DNA of 9,268 nt, taken from the NCBI GenBank assembly GCA_013336205.1, contig JAAXUD010000072.1:1-9268 (forward strand), given 5' to 3'. The notes beneath the pieces were generated by a model, which saw only the letters and a list, made by a program, of their open reading frames with translations, was not told the origin of the DNA and searched no databases. Shown piece after piece: positions 1-6,441 of this stretch. This DNA comes from Lentimicrobium sp. (GTDB lineage: Bacteria; Bacteroidota; Bacteroidia; Bacteroidales; Lentimicrobiaceae). The translations under genes were made by a program, and so were the position numbers. Position 1 is the stretch's first letter. Each line of letters begins with the position of its first letter.

Positions 1-1
1 C

Positions 2-1954
2 CTGCAAGCCGCCGACTTTATTTTGGATGGCATTGCTTACACCATTACATCATCCTCTTCTCCTTACAGCGTGGCAGTTACTTCTGGCGGCACCTACACA
101 GGTACGATAACTATCCCTGCCTCGGTTAGCTACAATTCTATCAACTATTCGGTCACTTCTATCGGGAATGCTGCTTTTTATCAAAGCAACGGTTTAAACT
201 CCATAACAATCCCTAATTCTGTAACTTCTATCGGGGATGCTGCTTTTGAGTTTTGCGGCACTTTAACCTCCATAACAATCCCGAATTCGGTAACTTCTAT
301 CGGGAATCAAGCTTTTAAGTCTTGCATGGCTTTAACCGCTCTAACTGTTGGCAATTCGGTAACTACTATCGGGGATGATGCTTTTTATTATTGCAGCCAT
401 TTAACCTCTGTTACCATTCCCAATTCGGTAACGTCTATCGGGTCAGGGGCTTTTACTGCCTGCAGTGGTTTAACTTCTGTTCAACTTTCCAATTCATTAA
501 CTTATATCAGTGCTGGTGCTTTTCAACAATGCACCGGTTTAACCTCTTTAACTATTCCTAATTCGGTAACTTCTATCGGGATTGAAGCTTTTGTCCAATG
601 CACCGGTTTGACTTCTGTTACTATTCCCAATTCGGTAACTTCTATCGGGGGGGGGACTTTTCGGAATTGCACCGGTTTAACCTCTGTAATTATTCCTGCT
701 TCGGTACCTTCTATCGAGAATCAAACTTTTGAAGGCTGCAGCAGTTTAACCACAGTTGCTATCCCCAATTCAGTAACTTCTATCGGGGCTAACGCTTTTT
801 ATTTTTGCAATCAGTTAACCTCTGTAGCTATTCCCAATTCGGTAACTTTTATAGGGGATCAGGCTTTTCGGTATTGCGCCCTTTTAACCTCGGTTACTTT
901 CGGCAATTCGGTAACTTCTATTAAGGCTTCTGCTTTTGCAGATTGCACCGGTTTAACCTCTGTAACTATTCCTAATTCGGTAACTTATATCGGGGCCTCT
1001 GCTTTTTATGGTTGCACAGGCTTAATCTCCATCAATGCCGATAGCCCCATACCGGTGAACCTGAATAATAGTTCCGATGTATTTGGGAATATAAATACTA
1101 CCACATGTACGCTTTATGTACCTATTGATTCTAAAAGCCTATACGCGGCAGCACCGGTGTGGAAAGATTTTGTAAACATTGTGGAACATATAGTAGGCGT
1201 TGATCCGGTCGCAACAGTACTCAATGGCGAATTCGACAATGGTACCCGGGATTGGCAACTCTCAACCTATGCAACCGGCGCTGTCGCAACCTTCAATGTT
1301 GATGCGAACTCAGTTATTTCGGGAACCAATTCGTGCGCTGTTACCATAACCCAAACTACCGGAACCGACTGGCATATTCAAATGTGGCAAGGATTAAACA
1401 TTTACACGGGGCACAAATATACCATTACCTTTAAAGCAAAAGCCTCGGCCAACAGGTCGATTATCCTGGCTTTGCAGAAAGCGGTATCTCCCAATACAAC
1501 CTATCTCTATAAATCGCACAACCTTACAACCCAGGTTCAGACTTTTACAGACGAAGTAACAATTACTACGACAGATCAGGCCAAACTGCAGTTTTACTTT
1601 GGTAGCTCAGAAGCTTCGGTATGGATTGATGCAGTTTCTATCGTTGATTCATCTTCAACAAATGGCATCTATGGGCCATCCGGAATAGCCAAAAACCTCT
1701 TTTTGCAGCAAAATTTTCCCAACCCTTTCTCTTCAACAACTACTTTTAAGTATAAGGTTACAGAGCCGGAATTTGTATCTTTAAAGGTATTTAATGCCAT
1801 GGGCACCGAAGTCGCCAACCTGGTAAATGAGCAAAAGCCCAAAGGAGATTATTCAATAGATTGGAATGCCTCAGGATTGGCAGATGGCATCTACTTCTGC
1901 CGTTTGCAGTCTGGTATATTTTCAGAAACCAAAAAACTTGTTTTGCAGAAATAA
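2..1954 (+). CDS. BspA-like leucine-rich-repeat surface protein with T9SS sorting domain (5' end cut by window)
   Basis: This is a secreted cell-surface protein of the BspA/LRR_5 type, probably used for adhesion or for binding glycans or host/particle surfaces. The frame is open to the window edge. The TTG at 23 is not a credible start, because codons from position 2 read LQAADFILDGIAYTIT, the usual sequence just after a BspA signal peptide, so the N-terminus lies upstream. Numbering from codon 23, residues 44-342 are thirteen LRRs with consensus LTSVTIPNSVTSIGxxAFxxC. Residues ~400-543 resemble a CBM4_9-like jelly roll (NGEFDNG start, SVWIDAVSIVD end). Residues ~559-643 are a type A T9SS tail (QNFPNPFSSTTTFKYKV, then GLADGIYFCRL and KKLVLQK). 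The family assignment is firm, but the ligand is unknown. No terminator is evident after the TAA. The CBM call rests on pattern only. Confidence 0.9.
   Translation: MQAADFILDGIAYTITSSSSPYSVAVTSGGTYTGTITIPASVSYNSINYSVTSIGNAAFYQSNGLNSITIPNSVTSIGDAAFEFCGTLTSITIPNSVTSIGNQAFKSCMALTALTVGNSVTTIGDDAFYYCSHLTSVTIPNSVTSIGSGAFTACSGLTSVQLSNSLTYISAGAFQQCTGLTSLTIPNSVTSIGIEAFVQCTGLTSVTIPNSVTSIGGGTFRNCTGLTSVIIPASVPSIENQTFEGCSSLTTVAIPNSVTSIGANAFYFCNQLTSVAIPNSVTFIGDQAFRYCALLTSVTFGNSVTSIKASAFADCTGLTSVTIPNSVTYIGASAFYGCTGLISINADSPIPVNLNNSSDVFGNINTTTCTLYVPIDSKSLYAAAPVWKDFVNIVEHIVGVDPVATVLNGEFDNGTRDWQLSTYATGAVATFNVDANSVISGTNSCAVTITQTTGTDWHIQMWQGLNIYTGHKYTITFKAKASANRSIILALQKAVSPNTTYLYKSHNLTTQVQTFTDEVTITTTDQAKLQFYFGSSEASVWIDAVSIVDSSSTNGIYGPSGIAKNLFLQQNFPNPFSSTTTFKYKVTEPEFVSLKVFNAMGTEVANLVNEQKPKGDYSIDWNASGLADGIYFCRLQSGIFSETKKLVLQK
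152..1048 (+). repeat. Thirteen tandem 69-bp (23-residue) LRR_5 repeats
   Basis: Thirteen consecutive units of exactly 69 bp run without any insertion or deletion, each encoding V-T-S-I-G-x-x-A-F-x-x-C followed by a leucine/isoleucine-rich strand and PNS. Several units share long identical nucleotide stretches around the codons for NSVTSIG and CTGLTSV, so the homogeneity is at DNA as well as protein level. The last unit decays after GLISINADSP, the usual cap of such arrays. Repeats this alike are expected to gain or lose units by recombination, so copy number may vary between strains (inference). Confidence 0.93.
647..655 (+). repeat. G9 homopolymer inside LRR repeat 8
   Basis: Nine consecutive G encode the three glycines of S-I-G-G-G-T in repeat 8. 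The other repeats carry one or two G-rich codons here but no run of this length. Losing one G brings TAA at 678-680 into frame; gaining one brings TGA at 730-732 into frame. Either change would remove the rest of the protein, including the T9SS tail. The tract could be a slipped-strand contingency site, a chance run, or a sequencing error. Confidence 0.85.
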
Positions 1955-2002
1955 ATTCTGTCGCCCCTTTGTGACTTAAACAACATACAATCAAGTTTTT
2001 AT

Positions 2003-2395
2003 AAGGCCGGAAGGCTTGTAACGCCGATAGTTAGCCCCGGAAGTGAGCAAATTCTGGTGCTTGCAGCCAGAGGTGCCGCCATTCCTGGAAATTCGCCCGA
2101 TGCCTTTGGGCAGGTATGGCATTTACCAACCTCCGATGCCCGCCTTACTGCAAAGGAGTGGATTGGCCTCTTTGCAAAAGAGATGAAAGTTGAGCCCAGA
2201 TTCAGCGCATTGCCCGACTGGATGCTGGGATTAATTGGCTTGTTTTTGCCGGTCATGAATGAGTTAAAGGAGATGGCCTATCAATATGACCGCGATTATT
2301 TCTGTAACAGCAGCAAATTCAATAAGCATTTTGGGTATGTGCCCATCACACCTGAAGATGGAGTCAGGGCTCTTGTCAGAGAGTTGAAGGGATAA
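2003..2395 (+). pseudogene. Chimeric gene remnant: pcm tail fragment joined to the C-terminus of an NAD-dependent epimerase
   Basis: Codons from 2009 read GRLVTPIVSPGSEQILVLAAR, which matches the C-terminal segment GRLVIPIGSPGSVQILVLATR of the intact Pcm downstream. In the same frame, from about 2070-2090 to the TAA at 2393-2395, the protein is the C-terminal end of an extended short-chain dehydrogenase (NAD-dependent epimerase/dehydratase). Recognisable blocks are GNSPDAFGQVWHLPT, MNELKEMAYQYDRDYF and FGYVPITPEDGVRALVREL. The Rossmann fold with its GxxGxxG motif and the catalytic YxxxK are absent, so no enzyme can be made. A GTG at 2057 could start a ~112-residue peptide, but no promoter or ribosome site supports it. 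The frame stays open back to the TAA of the LRR gene at 1952-1954. I read this as debris of a rearrangement, not a functional fusion. Confidence 0.75.
2009..2070 (+). repeat. 62-bp diverged direct repeat of the pcm 3' region (partner 3120-3181)
   Basis: By hand count, 53 of 62 positions match 3120-3181 without gaps, in direct orientation with a 1,111-bp offset. Similarity falls away on both sides: upstream lacks the codons that precede this segment in pcm, and downstream switches to epimerase sequence. At ~85% identity it is an old copy or a piece of a paralogue, not an assembly echo. Confidence 0.8.
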
Positions 2396-2478
2396 AAAGG
2401 TTTCGTTAAAGGCAGGTTTTTCTCTATCTGTAATTAAGCAGGAAGGCTTATGCTTTAGACAAATATCCGGGCATTTGG

Positions 2479-2509
2479 TTGCTTAAGTGTCTGAAAAATA
2501 CTACCTTTG
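2479..2509 (+). promoter_or_regulatory. Bacteroidota-type promoter candidate for the pcm homologue
   Basis: TTG at 2479-2481 is followed after 20 bp by TACCTTTG at 2502-2509. This matches the -33 TTG / -7 TAnnTTTG consensus of the Bacteroidota primary sigma factor. The -7 box ends only four bases before the ATG at 2514, so transcription would begin at or next to the start codon. This rules against the in-frame GTG at 2487, which lies between the two boxes, as the translation start. The spacer 2396-2478 shows nothing else. Confidence 0.5.
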
Positions 2510-2513
2510 GGTT

Positions 2514-3251
2514 ATGGATGCTTGTTGCGGAAATATCGGAAAAACAGTTCTTTCCCGTTTATTAACCGTAGGATGTTTTGTTATAATCTTCTTACTCATG
2601 TCGCCGGTTTATGGACAGGATGTTTACGCTGCTGCCCGTGAAAAGATGGTTAAGTACCAGCTTGAAGGACAGGGTATCAGGCATAAGGCTACGCTTGATG
2701 CCATGCGAAAAGTGCCCCGCCATCTGTTTGTTCCATCCGATCTCAGGGCATATGCCTATGATGATGGCCCATTGCCCATTGGCTATGAACAAACCATTTC
2801 ACAGCCTTATATGGTGGCTTACATGACTGAAACCATCCGGCCGGCAAAAGGGATGAAGGTGCTTGAGATTGGAACGGGCTCAGGTTACCAGGCTGCGGTG
2901 CTGGCCGAAATCGTTGACAGTGTGTTTACCATCGAAATTGTTGATCCGCTGGGAAAGCAGTCCTCGACCCTGCTGAAGAAGCTTGGCTATAAAAATGTTA
3001 AAGTCAGAATTGGTGATGGTTTTGCCGGTTGGCCTGAACATGGACCTTACGATGCCATTATAGTAACTGCAGCGGCCGAAGACATACCACCGCCTTTGGC
3101 GGCACAGTTAAAAGAGGGTGGAAGGCTTGTAATACCGATAGGTAGCCCCGGAAGTGTGCAAATTCTGGTATTGGCTACCAGGGTGAATGGCAAACTGAAA
3201 CAACAGAATTTATTACCGGTCAGGTTTGTGCCGTTTACTAGGGAACAGTAA
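2514..3251 (+). CDS. pcm: Exported protein-L-isoaspartate O-methyltransferase homologue
   Basis: This SAM-dependent methyltransferase homologue would methylate L-isoaspartyl residues of damaged proteins to start their repair. From the ATG at 2514 it is 245 residues. Residues 14-34 form a signal peptide (R15, hydrophobic core CFVIIFLLMSP, likely cleavage VYG|QD). The mature part is a full-length Pcm: RKVPRHLFVP (65-74), the family block YEQTISQPYMVAYMTE (91-106), SAM motif I VLEIGTGSGYQAAVLAE (116-132), acidic IEI (140-142), motif II PYDAIIVTAA (178-187), motif III LKEGGRLVIPIG (199-210) and the C-terminal PVRFVPFT. No key residue looks lost. Classical Pcm is cytosolic and lacks a leader; leader-bearing homologues exist in several Gram-negative groups, and their SAM source is unclear. 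It stands alone, with its own promoter candidate and decayed DNA upstream, and converges on the kelch gene. Confidence 0.9.
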   Translation: MDACCGNIGKTVLSRLLTVGCFVIIFLLMSPVYGQDVYAAAREKMVKYQLEGQGIRHKATLDAMRKVPRHLFVPSDLRAYAYDDGPLPIGYEQTISQPYMVAYMTETIRPAKGMKVLEIGTGSGYQAAVLAEIVDSVFTIEIVDPLGKQSSTLLKKLGYKNVKVRIGDGFAGWPEHGPYDAIIVTAAAEDIPPPLAAQLKEGGRLVIPIGSPGSVQILVLATRVNGKLKQQNLLPVRFVPFTREQ

Positions 3252-3252
3252 G

Positions 3253-3282
3253 GCATGGAGCTCAGCGCATGGAGCATGGCAT
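3253..3282. repeat. Short 7-bp repeat array between convergent genes
   Basis: Directly after the pcm stop codon, four in-register heptamers follow: GCATGGA (3253), GCTCAGC (3260), GCATGGA (3267) and GCATGGC (3274), then AT. Three of the four share GCATGG. The array lies in the 70-bp gap between two convergent genes, where no clear hairpin-plus-T terminator is seen for either. Its period equals that of the larger array at 5129-5304, and GCTCAGC also occurs there at 5117-5123. Confidence 0.65.
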
Positions 3283-3321
3283 AACTGTCCCTCGTTCCAC
3301 ACCACCCACAAGAGACCAGCT

Positions 3322-4926
3322 TTAATTCAAAATCACTTTATCCGTCAAAAAGTATTTGTTCTCTATCACGACTGTCAGAAAAAGGGTCTGATTCCGGGTT
3401 CGTAAATCGGGTATTATCTGATACTTGTTTGATCCGGTCTCAATTGATTTCAATACACCGTTATCAATTATTTGTCCTGAAGTATTTGTGATGAAATAGT
3501 GCGAATTTTCCGGAACTTCTGTATTCAGTTCAAATGTAATTTCAGCAGAGGCCGGGTTAGGATAAATCTTTAATGAATAAGGATTTGTACCGTCTATTTC
3601 CTGAACCCCCACAGGTGAAATGTGGGTCAGCTTAACGGCATAAATAGCAGTATCTGCGCTCGTAGTATAGGTCTGATTCACCGTAAACGGATTCATGGTT
3701 GGACTTGAAATTCCGCCATAAATATGACCAATGATGAAATCAGCAGTTGAAATATCGCTCAGCTTTATAATTTCTGAAGGGTAATGAGGTAAGTTGAAAT
3801 TCGGGATAAATTCTGCACTTGCACCATTAAACCCCGGCATTTCGACAGGTAGCTGAAATTCGGCCAAAGAGCTGTCTGAATTTCTGGTTAACAAGGAAAT
3901 CGTTTTAACAAAGGGCACATTATTATCCTGCATTAAAATGCCATCCTGGTAAAAATACTGGCTCATCCCACCGAAGAACAACGAGTGCATCCGGTTATTC
4001 CGGCTGTCGAACAAACAGGCTTTCGCGCTGTGATAGTTGCTCAGATACTGATTGAAATCTGTGACAGGTGAATATCCGTTTTCATTGATATCAACCGGAT
4101 ATAGGAAAGGCAGATCCGTATCCAGTTGAAAAACACCCGATGAAATGGTGTATCCTTCTGTGCCGTCAGGAAAAATCTGCGGAAGTAAATTATAATCCCT
4201 TCTTCTCAAATGAATGGGATCGGTAATGGTGGTATAATCGGCGTAACTTAATTGCGAACCGCTGTTGTTAATTGTAAATTTTCTTATTTTGTCGGAATAA
4301 GTCTGGGTATAAGTCGGATTGCCCATAGGGTTGTATCTTCCGTCAAATCGTTGCCCGCCAACCAGGTAGAAAATATTGCCGATTTTACCCAGCTGCCCGC
4401 CTGTAACTGCAAAATTCTCATCGGTTATTTGTTTGAAAAAAGGAGCAATTGAATTTCCGTTAACAATGGAATTAATGGTTGCAGGTACATTAATGGAAGT
4501 AAGATTTGGGAACGTAATGTGATCATCTGCAGTAGCAGAGAAAGCGTATCCTCCCACAATATAAAGGGTATCCATGTCCTGATAAAAGTTCATATTGGTC
4601 GATTGAAGTTGCTCTTTTATCCCGACCGGCAATAAATTAACCGAAGCAGTCCAGAACTCATGAGAATTCACATCAATGACATAGATGTCGGTGTTGTTCT
4701 GAGATGCAGGAAATGCATTGAATGGCTGACGGGCGTGTAAGCCATCTTTGCGGCCACCAATCACCAGCCATTTACCCTCATGTTGCCCGAACGCATAGGA
4801 GTGTAAGCCCGGTAAACCTGGAATAGTGACAGGTATAAGTTCCAGCGTATAATCAAACGACGACTGACCAAATGATCTGGCTGCAATCAGGAATATTACC
4901 GTAAGGATAAAAACTATTTTTTTCAT
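3322..4926 (-). CDS. Secreted kelch-type beta-propeller protein with T9SS sorting domain
   Basis: This is an exported protein of 534 residues from the ATG at 4926. An in-frame GTG two codons earlier is possible, but MKK followed by a hydrophobic core is the normal leader start. Residues 1-20 are a signal peptide ending in RSFG|QS. Kelch-like blades are marked by double glycines after hydrophobic strands: WLVIGGRK (53-60), LYIVGGYA (121-128), IFYLVGGQR (185-193), LFFGGMS (316-322) and HIYGGIS (401-407). This suggests a five- to seven-bladed propeller over residues ~25-435. Residues ~449-534 are a type A T9SS tail (YSLKIYPNPASAEITFEL, then NTSGQIIDNG and a final KVILN). Such propellers usually bind proteins or glycans; here no catalytic residues point to an enzyme and the ligand is unknown. 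It is transcribed away from the efflux operon behind a repeat-rich spacer, so probably on its own. No clear TAnnTTTG promoter is seen. Confidence 0.85.
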   Translation of the reverse strand: MKKIVFILTVIFLIAARSFGQSSFDYTLELIPVTIPGLPGLHSYAFGQHEGKWLVIGGRKDGLHARQPFNAFPASQNNTDIYVIDVNSHEFWTASVNLLPVGIKEQLQSTNMNFYQDMDTLYIVGGYAFSATADDHITFPNLTSINVPATINSIVNGNSIAPFFKQITDENFAVTGGQLGKIGNIFYLVGGQRFDGRYNPMGNPTYTQTYSDKIRKFTINNSGSQLSYADYTTITDPIHLRRRDYNLLPQIFPDGTEGYTISSGVFQLDTDLPFLYPVDINENGYSPVTDFNQYLSNYHSAKACLFDSRNNRMHSLFFGGMSQYFYQDGILMQDNNVPFVKTISLLTRNSDSSLAEFQLPVEMPGFNGASAEFIPNFNLPHYPSEIIKLSDISTADFIIGHIYGGISSPTMNPFTVNQTYTTSADTAIYAVKLTHISPVGVQEIDGTNPYSLKIYPNPASAEITFELNTEVPENSHYFITNTSGQIIDNGVLKSIETGSNKYQIIPDLRTRNQTLFLTVVIENKYFLTDKVILN

Positions 4927-5128
4927 GTTCACCAGATAAAATCAGTTAATAATTTGTTGCAGGATTTGTTACCCAAGTTGATACAATCACCCCGCTATTT
5001 CTGCCGGTCACAAAATATCCGGAATTTGACGAATCCGTTATTTCAGGCATTTTAGTCAGTTAAAACCTGTGAATTAAAGCTTCTTTTCTTTTTTCTACTT
5101 TTTAAGCTTCGACTGCGCTCAGCTCATC

Positions 5129-5304
5129 GCTTTAGACTTTGAACTTTGAACTTTGAACTTTTTACTTTAGACTTTTTACTTTGAACCGCCGAAGGCGATT
5201 GAACGCCCGCAGGGCATTTGAACCCCGCCTGCCGGCGGGCAGGTTTGAACTTTTTACTTTGAGCTTTTTACTTTGAGCTTTTTACTTTTTACTTTGAGCT
5301 TGTC
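5129..5304. repeat. Two blocks of in-register 7-bp repeats flanking a hairpin cluster
   Basis: The left block, 5129-5184, is eight consecutive heptamers: GCTTTAG, ACTTTGA three times, ACTTTTT, ACTTTAG, ACTTTTT, ACTTTGA. The right block, 5249-5304, is ACTTTTT, ACTTTGA, GCTTTTT, ACTTTGA, GCTTTTT, ACTTTTT, ACTTTGA, GCTTGTC. Each block is 56 bp and every unit keeps the 7-bp register; the variation is confined to position 1 (A or G) and the last three bases, mostly the last two. Between them lie 64 bp of GC-rich hairpins. Similar ACTTTGA strings occur between genes in other Bacteroidota (recalled, not searched). No coding potential is seen. Function unknown. Confidence 0.85.
5187..5243. repeat. 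Cluster of three small GC-rich hairpins separated by (T)TTGAA spacers
   Basis: Hairpin 1: CGCC 5187-5190, loop GAA, GGCG 5194-5197. Hairpin 2: GCCC 5205-5208, loop GCA, GGGC 5212-5215. Hairpin 3: CCTGCC 5228-5233, loop GGCG, GGCAGG 5238-5243. Hairpin 3 overlaps an alternative 6-bp stem, CCCGCC 5224-5229 with GGCGGG 5234-5239, so only one of the two can form at a time. Each hairpin is followed by ATTGAA, ATTTGAA or TTTGAA, the same string as the flanking heptamers. On the plus strand hairpin 3 is followed by a T-rich stretch; on the minus strand, where the efflux transcript runs, no long T run follows, so it is a poor intrinsic terminator. Confidence 0.8.
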
Positions 5305-5306
5305 CC

Positions 5307-6434
5307 TTACTCCATCACCAGGTTAAATCCACCTTTAACCAGTACATTTTCCAATCCTTCCGGATTCAGTATTTCAGTAAATCCATTGCTGCTGAGGCCC
5401 GTTTTAACTTCCTTTTTAACGAAGTTCATTAGCTTGCCGTCGGAGGAAGTTTGAACGAGTACCAGCCGGCTGTTACCTGATTTCAGAATGGCTTCGTCGG
5501 GCAGGGCCATCACCTCTTTTTCGCCGGTAAAGATATCGGCCTCAATATACATTCCATTGATCATTAAAGGCCTGTCGGATGGCTGAATACTGCCAATAAC
5601 GGTAATAGCCCTCGTTTCCTGGTTCATTGTCCGGCTGTAAGACAATAGCTCTCCTGAATAGGCTGACGAAGGATTGTTGGGGCTGAAGAAACTGATTTTT
5701 AACCCGGGCTTCAAGCCTGTTAAATCCTTTTCAAAAACAGAGAGTTTCAATTGCAACTGATTCAGATCGACCAGTTCCATCAATGCTTTTTGCGGTTCAG
5801 CAAAGGAGCCTGTTTCAACAAACAGCGCGCTTACCACACCTCCAATAGGGGCGGTGAGCACCATCTCTTTTACAATGATTCCCTGCCCCGCTTTTTCGGC
5901 ATTCAGGCCAAGCATTAGTAATTTTGCCTTGAGTCCTTCACATCTGGCAATCAGGCTTTTATATTCCGCTTCGGCATTCAGGTAAGTTTTTTGTGAAGCG
6001 ATGTTTTCACCGGCAAGTGACTGCTGTCTCTCAAATTCGGCCTGCACTGACTTCAACCGCCCGCTTGATTCAGCATAATCCATCTGTAGCTGAATTAGTT
6101 CTGAACTTTCAACAGCACAGAGCATTTGTCCTTTATTTACCCGGTCACCGATATTAACTGCAATCTGTCTGATTCTGCCCGGTATCATGCTGCTTATCTG
6201 CACCTGGCCTGAAGGAGATGCGGAAACCTTGCCATTGGCCCGGATTTTATGTGTAAATTTCATTTTTTCAGGTTTGCCTAATATCATCTCCGAAGACTCA
6301 AACTGAGTCCTGGAAAGGGTAATGGCTTCATCGGCTGAAGTTTCTTCATCCTGAGTTTCTGCATTTTTTGTCCCGCAGGAGGTAAAGAGAAGCGCGGCCA
6401 GGGCAAAAGCCGACAATAGATTTCTGGTATTCAT
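5307..6434 (-). CDS. RND efflux periplasmic adaptor (membrane fusion protein), lipoprotein, CusB/CzcB-like
   Basis: This adaptor links the inner membrane RND pump to the outer membrane channel in a heavy-metal exporter. It is 375 residues, a normal length. Residues 1-20 are a lipoprotein signal peptide with lipobox LFTSC and C20 as the lipidated residue, followed by an acidic, disordered linker (to ~40). The first lipoyl half lies around 62-110 (GKVSASPSGQVQISSMIPGR, then VNIGDRVNKGQML). Residues ~110-176 are the alpha-helical hairpin. The second lipoyl half follows at ~186-220 (VLTAPIGGVVSALFVETGS), then the beta-barrel and a C-terminal membrane-proximal domain (MALPDEAILKSGNSRLVLV). The ATG lies seven bases after the TGA of the pump gene on the same strand, which implies one transcript and likely translational coupling. 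No extended Met/His-rich metal-binding N-terminus is seen. The family is certain; the metal is not. Confidence 0.92.
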   Translation of the reverse strand: MNTRNLLSAFALAALLFTSCGTKNAETQDEETSADEAITLSRTQFESSEMILGKPEKMKFTHKIRANGKVSASPSGQVQISSMIPGRIRQIAVNIGDRVNKGQMLCAVESSELIQLQMDYAESSGRLKSVQAEFERQQSLAGENIASQKTYLNAEAEYKSLIARCEGLKAKLLMLGLNAEKAGQGIIVKEMVLTAPIGGVVSALFVETGSFAEPQKALMELVDLNQLQLKLSVFEKDLTGLKPGLKISFFSPNNPSSAYSGELLSYSRTMNQETRAITVIGSIQPSDRPLMINGMYIEADIFTGEKEVMALPDEAILKSGNSRLVLVQTSSDGKLMNFVKKEVKTGLSSNGFTEILNPEGLENVLVKGGFNLVME

Positions 6435-6441
6435 GTTGCGG

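Larger units (their letters stand above)
4927..5306. other. 380-bp noncoding spacer with repeat and hairpin element
   Basis: No credible gene lies here. Positions 4927-5080 are AT-rich and show no recognised motif; a promoter for the kelch gene should lie here, but I see no good -7 box. Positions 5081-5128 are pyrimidine-rich and include TTCGACTGCGCTCAGC (5108-5123), a REP-like motif that, from memory, recurs in intergenic DNA of Bacteroidota and other phyla. Positions 5129-5304 hold the heptamer/hairpin element described separately. The spacer follows the efflux operon on its coding strand, so it may contain that operon's transcript end. Confidence 0.7.

Noticed and set aside
2009..2070. The pcm-like fragment as an assembly duplication of 3120-3181.
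   Set aside because: Nine differences in 62 bp, several of them synonymous or conservative, indicate a diverged natural copy.
1955..2395. The reading frame stays open from the LRR stop codon to the end of the epimerase remnant, suggesting stop-codon readthrough or a longer ancestral protein.
   Set aside because: The LRR protein ends with a complete T9SS tail just before its TAA, the next ~50 bases encode nothing recognisable, and a ~50-bp open stretch is expected by chance.
2057..2395. A 112-residue gene starting at GTG 2057.
   Set aside because: It is the C-terminal end of an epimerase without cofactor-binding or catalytic parts, the GTG lies inside the pcm-like fragment, and no promoter is seen. 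It is called a pseudogene instead.
5187..5260. Hairpin 3 with following T-rich sequence as a rho-independent terminator on the plus strand.
   Set aside because: No plus-strand gene ends nearby (pcm ends at 3251), and on the minus strand, where the efflux transcript runs, the hairpins are not followed by a T run.
5129..5304. A CRISPR array, because of repeats with palindromic parts.
   Set aside because: Units are 7 bp with no unique spacers of normal size, and no cas genes are present.
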